From: Nitzschia sp. DOCU1
Lineage: Eukaryota > Bacillariophyta > Bacillariophyceae > Bacillariales > Bacillariaceae
Assembly: GCA_951394045.1 (NCBI GenBank)
Contig: OX595989.1
Span: 620,001-684,000, forward strand
Direction of reading: 5' to 3'
DNA: 64,000 nt
Shown here: piece by piece, positions 41,287 through 55,300 of the stretch
Layout of the letters: each line of letters starts with the position of its first letter
Numbering within the stretch: the stretch's first letter is position 1
Translations under genes and position numbers: made by a program
The notes under the pieces: model-generated
Told to the model about the DNA's origin: nothing
The model's input: only the letters and a program-made list of their open reading frames with translations
Databases searched by the model: none

Positions 41287-43304
41287 CAGCTATTACAAGT
41301 GCTTGGTATTGCACGGCACGATACAATTTTTCTTATCGGAGATCATGATTTTGCTGCATATTCCGGCCTAGACGAAACGAAGGAGATCTTTGGATCAATT
41401 TTGGCCCTTTTGCTTTCCAGGAGGCTACAGTATATTTTAGATAAGTGTTGTTACAAGGATATACTAGTTGACAAAGTTGCGATTCAAAGAATCTACATGA
41501 AACTATGGTAGAATACAGTAGCAAAACAAGACGAAGCGGACAGCCGCGATGGCAAAGACTCCGAAGACTTGTTTCCCACGCCTCGACAAGGCATTCCCCA
41601 GCCCCACTTTGGTTAGAGGTTTTCTGTGGTCCCTCCAGACGCGAGAAGAAGTCTTGCTTCCCACGTCCACCCCGGTATGGCTGAAGGTATTCTGTGATCT
41701 CTCCAGGCGCGAAAGAACACTACGTACTCGAACAAAAGGTCTTCTATTACTAATACCTTACAAATCCCGGGGTGGATGTGGCGACGCCTGATCATTGTCG
41801 ATAGAATGATCGACTGCCACACGAAGAGTTCGCCGTCATTTCGATCTTTGAACGATTTTCAATTGTGGAAACAATCCCTTGGCATCAAAACTGGCATGCA
41901 ACAGAAGCTTACTCTGCGCCGCCGCGTTTCTGTCTCACAAGAATCTTTCCTAAGTTGCCCCCAAATGTTTCATACGCCTGTGTCTGGTGGTGGGTGGATA
42001 CCGGTCGAAGATGTTTTGGAACATCATCCGGTGGGATGTGACTCTGTTGTACTCCCTTGGATGACGTGACGCAGTGACAGCTGTAGTCGAGACTTACTTT
42101 CTGTATGCCACCAATCATTAACATCATCATGTTGCATGAATTCCTAAGCCCATCGATTTTCGGAACGAATAGAAACACCATTCGAGTTCCTCTTGTGGTG
42201 TGATAGCCTCTGTATTGAATAGTGTGATTCCATTGGGCATCGACGCCAAGAAGGATGGGAACAACGGTTGCGTCCTTCCTGTACAGGATGCGGCACGACA
42301 AACGCGGCGGGGAGGTGTCAAGGGGGAGATCGAGGAAACAGCAGAATTCTAAAGATGAAAACGAAAGCAAGATGGTATCCTTTGGCTGATGGAATTGTTC
42401 CTTTTACCAACCGAGTTCTGTTGTGAAATGACGTGACGAAATGAAAGATATGCCAATGCCATGAGACGGATCCTTCGGCTTCTGGGGGTCGGAGGCATGG
42501 TTGCTATGTCGAGGCCGGCTCGCTCGCTTTCCACCGCCAACCACATTCACAGAATATCTTTGGGCTATGGTGCACTTCCCACCATTTGGAAGGCAGCAGC
42601 AGACAACCACCCTTGCTTCGTTAAATAAAACTCCTTCATCCTTCTGAGAACTTTCACCGAGATCCCGTGCATAAGACAAATTTTGTACTGAATCAAGGAG
42701 GGGGATTCCTGTTATAAGGCGAGCGTAGTCGGGAAAACAACGAACCTTAATGCTCCAGTCATTCTCTATCTAGATTTAACAGCGACGGGGAGAGCCAGTG
42801 TACTCGAGTTTCGCTTGACAGAATTCGACTTAAGGGATTAGTTCAAGGGGATATTAAGTGCATTGAAGTTGCCCATGTGTCGAATTAACATTGCCGTATT
42901 TCAGAGTGGAAATATTCAGGATAACGCGTGTTTTTGGTCTCTTTGCGAAATCCGCACTGCGTCATGCGTGTCCCCCAGTCCACTCTACCGGTAGGCATGC
43001 AAACCAACGGAAAGGAGAGCCCAGCACTAACTCGCCCGCCAATAGCGAACGAACCAAAGCGCTCGTGAAGACGTAGCCCATGTTTCCGCGCGAAAGAAAC
43101 TGTGTCCAAAAAACTCTGCGACGCTTCTATCACTTCCATTTATTTACATTGTAATCAGACTAAAAAGTTCCAAGGGCTGTGAGCGGAACTAGTCACCGAT
43201 ACTATTGAAAGACCGTTGTTCCTTCGGGGCATTGACATCTTTGATTTCCTGACGAGAAGCAGCCGTGCATTATTTCATTGAACTTTCGTTGTTCCAAGTA
43301 AAGA
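41287..43304. other. Intergenic region, no gene recognised
   Basis: About 2 kb between two GDNP paralogues. It includes a decayed direct repeat of period about 68 bp (near 41611 and 41679: ggttagagg/ggctgaagg followed by a similar TTCTGTG and CTCCAG run). An open frame at 41909-42370 on the minus strand has no recognisable domain. The right end should hold the promoter of the gene at 43305. Confidence 0.45.
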
Positions 43305-45548
43305 ATGGTTTGGAAACCAAAGAAGGGACGCCGCGGGGGCAGCCGAGGCACCATCGCAACGAACGGGCAAAGTACGGGAAGTCGTCAACTACGGAGCTGC
43401 TTAAAAGTTGGGCCAAATGATAAGATTTTGGTGGGTGAACTTTCCTCCATTTCCAGACCATCATCCAGCGGGCAGGATTCTACCAACTGCAGTGCACGTG
43501 ATCGGAGCAACAACAGCGGACGATCCCTTCTCAGTATAATTTCCGGAAGCGGATCCTCGCGAAGCAAAGATACGCCGTCATCGGAAGATCATATTCAAGG
43601 CAGTGGCGCATCACACACTTCAGCGGATGATTCAGCAGTTTCACCGAGAGACGCAACAAGCAAGAGCTCTCAGCACAGTCCTGGTAATATTTCAGGCGGA
43701 GGTGTGCCTTCGGAGGATAAAAATGTACGGTTCGGAACCATTTCAATACGAGAGCACGAACGAGTGGTGGGTGACAACCCTTCTTGTAGTACTGGACCTC
43801 CTATCGGGTAAGTTATTCATTTTGCTTTTCACAGGGGGTTCCTGATCTCTCTCTAAACGCTCACTATCTCGCCCTGTTTTGCCCCTGACTCTTCCCGTTA
43901 ATTGGACAGGATTGGATGGAGGCACACAGATACTCGGGTTATTCCGCTCGACCATTATGAGGATCGACGCTCATACCGACGGAAGCGCATTGTTTTAACC
44001 AGATCGGAACGCGAGGAACTGCTGCTGGACTGGGGCATTTCGTTTGATGATATTATTGATTCCATCCGTATGAACATCCGCGTGAAAAACCAGCGAAGAC
44101 AGACTGTCACAAATCTAGGAAAGATTGAAAAGTTGGAAGAGGCATTTGAAAGCGCGGCACGGAAAATCAAAGCCATATTGCTGAGACGGAGGACGGGAGA
44201 AAAGGTTTGGAGACTCTTGGAGCAAGCGGAGGTTGCCAGGAAGATCCACTCTCATCCTACTAGTAATGCTGAGGGCGAACGAAAGATAGCCATTACCCAT
44301 CCGGAGGGCGAACCTACAAAGTTCGAGACTGGAAAGGATGACGACCGAAACCAAGTGTCGCTACCCGATTTCCGGCAGATTCCTTCAGAAAAACGGCTGC
44401 TCCGATCTTCGTCCTCGCTTTCAGATATTGATGACTTACACACATCGATCAGTGGTTTTAGTCTGGGAAACAGTACTACGGCTTCTGCCAGAGAAATGGA
44501 AAGATTTTACCGCGAACTTGAAATGGAAATGTTCGGAGATTTGCCGCTGCCTGACATGGTTGGCGAAACGCTCGAAGTCGCAATTTCCATCCCGGAGGAG
44601 GAGCGAGTTTACTATGACCCACCGTGCTCAATGGCATACCAAGAGCCGCCTTCTGTTACACCATCGTACGCTAGAATGCTGGACGAGAGTATGGAGTTAC
44701 GTGTGGCTGGCTCCCCTCCTGAAACGTCCCCGTTTATGGAGATCCGCGATATGAAACTCTATTTTCAGCCGAGACAACCACCTTCGTTCGTCTCGGAACA
44801 AGACGAACGAGAACGATCAATTCTGAGCCATGCACTGAAAGATGGAGCTGCTCTTGAATTCGCGGCTATTCAAAGGGTTGTCAGCCACTCGTCCGATGAG
44901 GACAACGCGATCCTTTCGTCCCAAATGCCAACTCCACCAGCCGGACTGATATTTCATGACGACCCAGTAATGGCGATTCGACTGGGCCATGTACCACCCC
45001 CAGAAGTGCGGTTAACTAGTGACTCTTTGGGTTCGGCGGACATGGAAAAGGTGGAGCAGCATCGAGCCAACTTAGCAAGGGCATACCTTTCACAAACGGT
45101 CACTGCCATGGAGCAGCGGTACTTGCATCCTTCCCTGGCGCCGCCAGTTCCTCCGACAAATCAGTTTGGAATGACATACTTTCCAGAAAACAACACTCAT
45201 GGATATCCTCACCACGATGCCACTGGGTCATCCTCGGCTGAGCATATGGGAAGCCCCGCTTCAGGCTCACAAAGCAGCCGCAGCAGCAGTCGCTCGAAAA
45301 AGTCGAAGCGCCGCAAGGATGGGCCCGAGATCCGTCATATTCCTCCATACGTGAAGAAGTCCCCGACTCACTGGATGGAAGGCCACGATGATGCCGAAGA
45401 TGGCCCTGGAAAGTACTCACCGTATTGTGACCCGATCACAATCTCGGAGGATGCCGGTTACGTGGACAGGATTCGCCCATCTGGGCCTCCAATGGAGCCC
45501 CGGCCTGTGTATGTAGCACCCCAGCGGTACCCTGTCAGCTTTTATTGA
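43305..45548 (+). CDS. GDNP-family protein, long form
   Basis: Two exons, 43305-43807 and 43910-45548, with a 102-nt GTAAGT...GGACAG intron; 713 residues. A basic, Ser-rich N-terminus (MVWKPKKGRRGG) leads to the conserved block NVRFGTISIREHERVVGDNP-SCSTGPPI (140-167), cut by a phase-2 intron at the same place as in the neighbour. Then come GIGWRHTDTRVIPLDHYEDRR and the helical region IRVKNQRRQTVTNLGKIEKLEE. The remaining 450 residues are acidic and Pro-rich and probably disordered, with a Ser/Arg/Lys cluster (SSRSSSRSKKSKRRKDG) that looks like a nuclear signal. Function unknown. Confidence 0.8.
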
Positions 45549-46354
45549 GGAAGTCAATCGTTTTTGCTGAAGGAATAATCGCAAAGAAATCAGGGAGCAT
45601 CGACTGGTCGTCTATTGTTTCGACTTCTAGCCTCCATTCACGAAAAGATAGTCAACAAGTGCTTCTAGCCTAGCTTCTCCTTTGGCATGTTGAGCTAATG
45701 CCTTGGTTACCTTTCGATAGTCAATTTCGATAGCCTATGGTAGATAGCTCGAACGTTGTGCGGGGCGATGATGCATGATGTATGAGATCCCATTGATGAC
45801 TCATTCGACTTCTAATTTTCCACCGGGCGATGACAGGCGAACGCGTCCCTGGCGCCTTTTGTCACAGACAGCGCTAAGTAAGTACCAACACAACCTACCT
45901 ACCTACCTACCTCCGCGCCGGCCGGCCAAGTAGATTTGTCTACCGAGGTTTCTACGATCTCTGATGGCTTTCGTGTCGCGGCAGAGTAGCGAGATAGATT
46001 TTGTCCGCCGGCGGCAATGGTGGAGACGTCCTGCTGCCTGCTTGATAATACGAGGCCACTTGAAACCCAAAGCAACGGAACGAAAGCGTGGGAGTACGAG
46101 TATCATATATTGCATTTTTAGAAGACTTCTCGTGTCGCTGTTCCTGCTGGACTTTTTTCCTCAATTGCTAGAATCACGCCTTTGGAGGACGTGAAACAAA
46201 CCACCAAGAAGGTCTGTTCATCCGGGACATTTTCCACTTCTCTGCGCCCTGCTGCCTCTTGTCGTGACGGGGACGCAGCTGTCTTATTGCAACCAGAAGG
46301 GAAGCATTGCATCGGTAACTTACTGTCAGTGACTGGCATCCAAAGGCTCCACAG
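45549..46354. other. Intergenic region with ACCT microsatellite
   Basis: About 800 bp before the HECT gene. An ACCT tetranucleotide run lies at 45893-45912, followed by CGCGCCGGCCGGCC. It should hold the HECT promoter and 5' UTR. No gene seen. Confidence 0.45.
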
Positions 46355-49300
46355 ATGGCTCCGATTTTTTCCGCTGGACTCGGAATTACCCCTCAGATCA
46401 TTGACGATGCCAAGCTTATAGAACTGAGGCAATCTTTGGCGGCGGTCGAACTTCGAATCCCACTAGGAAAGGTGTATACCACCCCAGAAGAAGTAAAAGT
46501 TCCCCTCGATATCGACCGTCTCGTTTCCTTGATCGAACCATGGCAGGAGTGGACATTCGAAGAACAGGTGAGTTGTATATTGGTCTCGAGGATCATGACA
46601 TAAAAAATCTTGGATTTAACCCGGCGTTTACATGCATTCGCTTCGTGCAGGTGGACTTGCATGAGTGGATACAACCTTTGAATAAGATTGATGCATGTCT
46701 ATCTTATTATATCCAAAAATACCCGGCAACTCTGCTCATAGGGCCGGTAAAACGAGCCACGTCTGTAGAACAAAGGGGCTCGGGACATGAATTTGTCTCC
46801 GTGCCGGCAAATTCTCCGGACGAAGTCAACAGCGTTCCAGAAGAGGTCTTCAAGAACCTTGCAATTATTCTTAGATTCGTGTCTGGTCTGGTGGCAAATT
46901 CCTTCAACAAAATTGTTTTCAATTCAGTAGAGGAACTTGTTGACCTGCTAGCGGCGGCGGATGACGGCATTGCCACGGCCGCTTTGCAGGTGCTCTGCAA
47001 TCTGGCCACTCCGCCAGTACTGCACAAGCAACAGGCCCCAGAAATGCAGCAGCACTCGTCAGCTCTACACGCTTCCAGAACAAGTTCCCACAAACGACTT
47101 GTAGCTATGGCTCGAGGCTGGGGCTCCCGGGGCTCTGGCCTCGGTCTCTACACATGTTGCACGGCTGACGATTCCGAGTTCGGTCAGGGCGCCCTGCCAC
47201 AAGACGCTGGGGAACTTCATTTCTCGTTCGTCAAGCAGCTGCAGTCTCCGGACGATAAATCTGAAACTGATGATAGCAATGACTCCTTGATGGTGGAATT
47301 GACGTTACAGAAAAAGGATATCATCGATGATTCTTCCATTGCCACCGAGACTGCCAAGGGTAGCGACGAAAGCGACGAATCATCGGTCAGCAAGCAAAAG
47401 CGACGTAGAGTAGCACCAGTGACGTTGGGCGAGAAATCCATTCGATCAACGCCGGAACTTTTCTTTGAATGCCTTGAAAAGGCTGGCGGTCGCGACCAGA
47501 TCCCGGACGACAAACTTTTCTCGCTCCTTTGTGATATTCGCTTAGCCAGAGCTTTTCATTGCCGTGCGACACGGATTGCGGCCCTGGAGCGTCGTTTGTT
47601 GGCAATCATTACCATTTTGCAAGCTCATCCGTCCCAAGAAATTTTGTCTGGCTATTTTCAGGCCCAACCTGAACTTTGCGTCGAGTTGATTGATTTGCTG
47701 CGGGCAACCGTTTCCTCTGCTTCGGTGTCTGCGGCTGCCTCAAAATCGTTACCTCAAGGAATGGCGTCGACGAGAAACGACGCTCTGGCGGCGCTGGCTA
47801 ATCCTACCACAGTTCCTTACAGGATCCGAGAGTTCGCTCTACAAGCGTTGACGGCGCTTGTCGGACGAAGAGATGGTACTACAGGAGCGCTTACTGGCGT
47901 TGCACGTCATTCGAATGTATTGAACGAACTAGGGGTTGGCAAGGGTCAGTACTTGGGGCTTCTGCCAACTCTCATTCGATTTTCTTTGGCCTCGCTGGCA
48001 TCTGTTGTAAGCGCAGAGGAAGTATCTATGGAGCTGGGAACTGCGGGGCAAAGCGAAGAAGAGTCGATTGCATTCGATATCGGCATTGCCTTCGTCCAAG
48101 CAACAGCAGCACCTCCGCTGCCGAGAAATGAGCAGCTTCTTAAGGCCCTTGAGTTCATCGATTCTGTTCTCACGCTGACATCAGCGGTAGTCTCGACTCA
48201 ATCCGGAACATCTGCACTGACTGAGTGTGGCCTCATTCCTGCGCTGCTTACGACTGTTTCCGTTGATCACGAAGAAATTGTTGAGAAGTCCGGCCTTGGC
48301 GCTTCTCTTTCAGATGACGCCTTGAGAATAAAGGCCCTCCTTCGCTTTGTCGCTGCCCAGGCTGTACAAATAATCGAAGGTGCAATAGTTACCCAAAACA
48401 ATGCGCTGACCGCTTTCCACGATTTGAATGGGGTAGAAGTGCTGACTGCGAGATTATCAAAAGACATTCTTGGGGCAACCGCATGGATAGAATCGACGAG
48501 ATCGGGCGGGGATGCTATGGACACGGACGATGTCACACCTTTGCGATGTTCGCAGCGTGTTCTACTCTTCAGCATCGTTACCTGTTTGACTGTTGTTTTC
48601 CACCAAGAATCGACCTCCTCCTCGACTACAACTCCTTCGGGTGCCGTGCAGCTCCGAAAGCCGGAGTTGACCAGAGCGTTGATAAATATTTTGGAGAATA
48701 TTGATATTTTTGGTGGTCATCTTGGATCGCTTGTCGCGACACTTTTGGCAGACGTGATGAACAGCGACCCCCATGTGGTGAAACATGTTCATGACAGTGG
48801 GCTGGCAAATGCCTTCCTCGCTAACTTTTCAGGGAACGAAGATGATGAACCACTGCTCCCGCCCGTTCCTGAGCTAATTATGGCAGTTCCAAATGTTTTA
48901 TCTGCCCTTGCCTTAACCGAAGACGGTGCGCGAGCCCTGGAGGAAGCTAACCCCTTCCCGGCCTTATTGAAAATTTTCTACCATCCCAAGTTTGCAATGC
49001 CACGAAGTCGATGTCTATTGAACGAGATGACGTCTATTGTTGGAACCGGTTTGGATGAAATCATGCGACACATTACAAGTTTGAAGCCACTGATTTGTTC
49101 AGCGATAGCAGGTGCGATGAACAAGGTTGCTGAAATGGGCGAGGCTCTTGCAGCGAGGGAGAAGGAAATCCAGGATGGATCATTCGCCAGAAATGGACCT
49201 GCAAACGATCTGGAAGATGAACGTTCGTTCTTGATGCAGTACGCTCTCAATTTTGGACAGCTTCTAGAGCAAATCCTGCACAGTGAAGAACACACTACGC

Positions 49301-52300
49301 CTTTTGTTTCAGCAGGAGGGTTGGATGCGCTATTGCGACTCCATCCATGTCTGATGCCGACGGGTCGAGAATTTCTGTCCCATCTTTGCTGCCTCAGCTG
49401 CCCGTCCGTAAGCACCCTCAGTCATTCAGCTACAGAGGATGCCCTTACTCTTGCATTCCGCTGTATTGCGCTAAAATACGACCCCTTCGAGCTCGTCAAG
49501 ACTTTGATAAACACTGTCTCAACTCAACTGTCCGCATTGGAAGAACGGCAAGCTGCGATGCGACGCGCGCTTCCTTCTGGGCATAATGTCGAGGACGCAC
49601 TGGATGCCACGTTTATTCTTGAAGGGCTCCCTTGCGATGCAATTTACACGTTGCTTTCAGATCCATTGTCGCCCGCGGATCTTAAGAACGTCATTGCCGA
49701 CTACTTCCGCCAAGTTGTTGTTGTGCAGTGGGTCACTGGCCTCCTCTCCTCGGCTATCAAGGCTGCCTGCCAGCGGAGCCAGGACTTAGGCACAGGGTGG
49801 AGTCGGCAGGAGCGTGAGTGGAAGAAGGAGCTGTCATCCACATCCTTTGAAGAGATCGTGGGGCGTCTCTCCAAATTTCACCAAACGGCATTATTTGAAG
49901 CTTGCCGAGTACGTACCCAAGATGGCTTTGAAGAGCGCGAAAAGCAGCGGCGAAAGCCTGGTCAGTCGAAGCGTTTGCGGTATAGACTGCGCATTGTTTG
50001 CCCCGAAGGAGCTGTTGTCCGAGACGGCATTGAAATCGATTCCTGTGCCAGCGTCGGAAATATGGAAATGGGAGAGATCGCGCCAGCTTTCGACAGATGT
50101 GTCAATTCATCGGGAGTGCTGAGGTATCGCACGCCGCGAGGATGGATATCAGAGCAGACACGAGGGCACGGGCGGGAGCCGATCGCGGAGGTCTTGAGTG
50201 TTTGGGAGGCCGAAGAAGACAACTCGCTTTATTCCGTCGAGACTGCGGAAGAGGGCAGAATCGAAGCCGGGGTTCCTGATATTCGGACGACGGGTGCGAA
50301 TGTTCTGGCCCGGCTCCAGGGAAGCTACTCAGAGCTATATTTGGCACTGTCGAAGGTTGTGATGCAAGGTGTGCGTTCCGTCCCCGTTAGGACCATATCA
50401 TTTCAGCAGGGCACAATTGGAGCCCATGTTGCTACCATCATGCGTATCATGAAAGGCGGAATTTACAGCGGCCTCAACGTAAATGGCATAGGCGCGAGAA
50501 TCAGACAGAGGGAGGCTGCGTCCATAGTGAACGAAGCCTGCATTGCAATGTACTTGGGCTGTATGCTGGCACATCTCCGAACATGTCTTTTTGAAGAAAA
50601 GCGAGAGCGTCGGACAGTAAATGTGCCACTCCTCATCGTCCTCTCGGGTCTCAAGGAAACAACGGGCGTCGCTCTTCCTGACGGGGATCATGCAACAGTA
50701 TTTGGTGCAATGAAATTCATTTTTGAGCAGGCATTACTAGACTTCGAGGCGCACTCAGGCGAGGCTGCTCACGATGAAAACGGCAAGCTAGTTTCCAGGC
50801 GCCGACAAAGCCGATCCACCGCCGCTAGTCTGCCAGCTGCAACAGCGGTTTTGAAGCGCCTCATGTCGGGTCCTTCGGTTACGTCCTCGCCGATTTCATC
50901 TGTCCTCAGCAGGGTCAAACTCGCTGATCTTGTACTGCTATTGGGCGAGCGTGACAGCTCCGAACTAGCGCCAACATTTGATGGTGACCAGGAGACATTT
51001 TCGCCCGAGCGTTTCTTTCGGGGGCTGTTGTGCACCTTGTCAAACACTGTCGAATGTCTCTGGACAGACAAGAAGTTCGTTTACGCCCCGCCCTTCGTCG
51101 CTCATCCAATTGCGATGCTAGTGTCTGATTTGATGGTCGCCCTGGAAGATTCCACCAAGAAAGTAAACGCACCGGCAAGAAATGCAAGAGAGAGCGGGCT
51201 ATGGAATGCGTTCAGAGGATTAGTAGCCAATCGTGCCGGGAGTGCGTCGTCCAATTTGGATCAGGATTTCGAGCCAAGCGACGAGGCCGTGAATCGGCTG
51301 ATGGAGATGGGGTTCAGCAGGGATCACGCTTGGGTTGCAATCGACACGACGAGGTCCAACCAACTTGAAGTCGCCATGGAATATGCGCTTTCACACCCGC
51401 CTCCAAGCCCTGACGAAGTGCAGAGACGCCGAACTGCCGCTGAAGCTCGGCGAAGGCAGCGCGAGCAACGCAACCAGGTAAATGAACCTTCTTCGGAAGA
51501 AGGTGCACCCCCTGTCCCAGTCCCGGTGAACGAAAACGTGGAGGAAAACCCGTCATCCGATACTATGGAGGTTGAACGACAAACCGACGACACCAAGTCC
51601 ATTGATGAATCTGTGGAAAGTGCCAAATCCTGCATCGAGAAATGGAAGATCCAAGTGACCGACGTTTCTTGCAGTATGCTCGCTGCACTCAAGAGTGGGA
51701 GACTTGAACCCGATAGCATGTCTACTCCGACACCAAGCTCTTATACAGAGGGAGACGGCGATAGTGAAGCGCTTGCTGTGGTCTTGGCGACTTGCTTGCT
51801 CGATATTTGTCAAAAGTATTCTGACCAAGTGGACCGGGTAGCCGAGACATTATTCGAGAGCGTAAGTGCTCAGCTGAGCGAGATCAAGGCGGATGAAAGT
51901 ATTAACTTTGAAGTCACCGAAGGTCGTGAGCACGGTTTTTCAGCTCTTTGCCATGCGGCTGTCCTATTCACCCGGGCACTTCCGAAGTCACGGATTCATA
52001 TACTCAAGCACGGGCTTGTTCGAAAAGTCGTCAGTTGTATCGAAAGCTGGACGAAAGCCTCCGGCGAGGGGGCTCACCCTGTTTGGCTTGCTTCTTGCCT
52101 TCTGCTTCTGGATATCATGGCACAACCCATGGTGGCGTTCGCAGGAAACGAGAAAGACGTGCCCAGAGAACTCTCCGCTATTACCGATGAGTTGGAGCAG
52201 GTTGAGAACGAGCACAGAGATCAAGCGAACGAGCTCTCAGTGTTGGCCCGAGACCTGTTCGTCGCCTTGAATAAGGGCAGGAGTAGCCCATTCGAAGAAA

Positions 52301-55300
52301 AAATTCACGAGGAAGTGGCTAACAGTCCTGCAGCGAGGGCAAGCTCAAACGAAAGCAGTGGCGAGGACGTCTCGAACGATGTGTCCAAATCAGATGATAA
52401 TCTCCTTTTCAAATCTGTCCCTGCTTACTTTCCTCTGCTCCCGCTCTCATCAGCGCGGAAGTGCGTCGGCATCTGTTTACATATCCTTGGCGGCAGTTGC
52501 AAGTCCCCCGGTATTATTCATGGAACGCTGTTACTACTTCTCAGGCTTTTGCGTTCCACTTCCACGTCAATTTATTGCGTGAAGGCTGGACTCGCGGAAA
52601 AGATTTTAGCCTTGCCGTCCGAGAGCAGATTCACAGGACACTCCGGGCTTGTGACATTGATCTTTCGCCGATTGCTCGAAGACGAAGACACGCTTCAAGC
52701 CGCCATGGAGACCGAAATACGAGGAATCATGTCAAAGCTTCACGCGAAAAACCATTCGGCATCTTCCAGCGACAAGTCGCCGAGCGTGCCGCGAAAGGCC
52801 TTTGTCCAGGCAATTACGCCGTTGCTTTGCCGCGAACCGTCGTGCTTCTTGAAGGCCGTGGCGGTAACTGTGGTATTTGACAGTGCTGGTTCGGATGGTT
52901 CGTCCGATGGGCGCGTGACACTTCTATCGACACAGGAAAGGGCCAAGGGAATGAAAATCGTATCCGATTTAGGAAAAGCGAAGAAACATCCACCTCCAAA
53001 CGACTCCACTCCTGCCCGTCGAAGCAGTTTAGGGAGAGCAAAAAAGCCGAATCCAAGTCCTCGCAGCAGAACCCCTGTGCGATCGAACAAGCGAGGTCTT
53101 ACGCCCAAGAGATCCAAGAAGGAGAAGAATGACCACAAGGATAAAATTGACGATGATGTAAGGGTGCCTGCAACCATCATTACAGGGCAGCTCATCAGCT
53201 ATCTCATCAAAACGTCCGAGTTTGTCGTGACCGGAAGCGCCAACGACGATTCGCATCGGGCAGACTTTGGGTTTGAATCTTGTTTTTTATGGGCAGCAGA
53301 CACACTGGGCATTCTATCAGATTTGGTGCTAGCTATTCCAGCTTGTGCTACTTCAATCCATAAGTTTCGTCCAAACAAACACAAGGCTTCTCGTCATAGA
53401 GGGTTGTCGTGTGTCCAGCATGCTCTCAAGGGTTGCCAAGCTCCCCCGAAGACTTTGGTCAGCTTTCTGCTGCACTATTTGCTTATACAAGATCGAGCAA
53501 CTTCCAGAAGCGGCCACCAACTCTGGGACCGTCGTATGAATGACAAGGTGGTAGAAGAGGAAAAGAAGGCAATTAAACATGCAGCCTTTCGCCGTACAAA
53601 AATCTCACAAGCAACTGCAAGACTCCTTTTCGCGCTGGTTGCCCGCCCAGGCGAGGGCAGAAGACGGCTGATCGCCGAGCTCGCTTTTGCACTAAGTGGT
53701 GGTCTCCTGGGTTTGTCGGCGACTTCTTCACCCCCCAGCAAGACAATCGCTGATTCACGAGCCTCAGACGTGCACGCTCTGCAGGCATGGGGCGAACTCT
53801 GCATTGGCCTAGCTGCTCCACGGAACAGTGGAAGCAACTATGAAGGAAACAGCACTTTGAGTTTTGAAGTAATCAGGATCATGTTGGACGTCGGCATTGC
53901 GCATGCCTTGTTGGTTGCAATTCAGAAGGTGCCACTAAATCATCCACGTGCTGCGTCGGCAGTGGCTGCTCTAGTTCTTCCATTTGAAGTTCTTTCAAGA
54001 CCTAGCGTCAATGATGCTGTGAATGCATTGGTTGAGAAAGAAGCAGCCACCAAAGACTCCAAGGAAAACATGAAAGGCTCGAAATCGTCTTCTAGCGACA
54101 ACGGCAAGGAGCGAAACGATTCGTTTGCCGACGACCACATGCTTGAAGATGCTTTTGCGCTTCAAGCTTCCCAGGGACAAGAAATCATTGACGCAGAGGT
54201 GGGAGAAACTTTTGTTGATGCTGGGGAGCTCCACGCCCCTCAAGGGGAAGATGTACACCAAGAATTCGTGGTCGCAGCTGACGATCCGCACATGGAGGAA
54301 GTCGAAATTGAGGAAGGTCATTTGGAAATCGACGATGAAATGGACGAGGACGACGAAAGCGATGAAGACATGTCCAGCAGTCGAGAGTCGGATGACGAAT
54401 CTAGGGAAGGCGATGATGAAGATTCGGATGAAGACGACGAGGACGACGACGAGGAGGACGACGAAGACGACGACGAGGATGAAGACTCGGATTCCGAGTC
54501 CATTATCGAAGATGATGTCTCGCCTGATAGTGACGACGGTGACTACGGTGCCGACTATAGGGATGATATGCTGGTTGAGAATCCTGATTTCGACGATCTC
54601 GAAGGCGATGCCGGTCCTGAAGGAGTGGAGCAGCCCATCGGTGATGGTTGGACAAGAATCGAAACGAGTGGGTTTGGGGGTATGGTCCTAGGGAGTAGAA
54701 GAGGACTGGGCCAGCAGCTCGGTGGGAATGTCTCAGCAAGAACCCGAGGGTTCATTGATGCTGCCGAGGCGATGATTGGATCTTTGCTTCGGACGGGTGA
54801 GATACAAGGGGACGCCCTCGCTGAATTAGAAGGATCCTTGGGAATTCGTATCATAAATCAAGGTGCTGCGTCCGGCGGATCGGACAGGCAACCAACCCAC
54901 CTTCGCGCATCTTTGCCTGCTGGCTTCGCAAATCAAGCTGGATTCTACAGAGGCACAAACGGGACTGAGAGAAATCGAGCAGAAATAGTCGGCACTCTAC
55001 CTCAGATCAACCAGCGAAATCAGCCAGATATTGGCTATTCGAATGTTGGGGACGGAAGACGGTGGCACGTCAGTTCAATGGAGTACGTGTATGGGGGGCC
55101 GTATTTGAATGCGGGCAGCCGAAACTATGATTTGATTGCCAGCCCTCTTGAGGCTGCGGAAGAAGCGGTACCAACCATTTCCCAGATTGACGCACCTCTC
55201 TTTCCTGGTGGACCCGCGACCGTTGCTCACGCGAGGACGCAGCATACCCTCCACCCACTTCTCTGTGGCGTTGATCTCCCACCAGTGAATGCCCTCGTGT

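Noticed and set aside
41909..42370. Minus-strand open frame of 153 codons
   Set aside because: No recognisable family and no support from context; left as intergenic.
46540..46650. ATG at 46540 as the start of the HECT ligase
   Set aside because: This start reads through a GTGAGT...GTGCAG intron. The upstream ATG at 46355 plus splicing gives a continuous protein joining WTFEEQ to VDLHEW.
54125..54691. Alternative-frame open region over the acidic part of the HECT gene
   Set aside because: It is the shifted reading of Asp/Glu-rich codons (Thr/Met/Lys runs) and not a separate gene.
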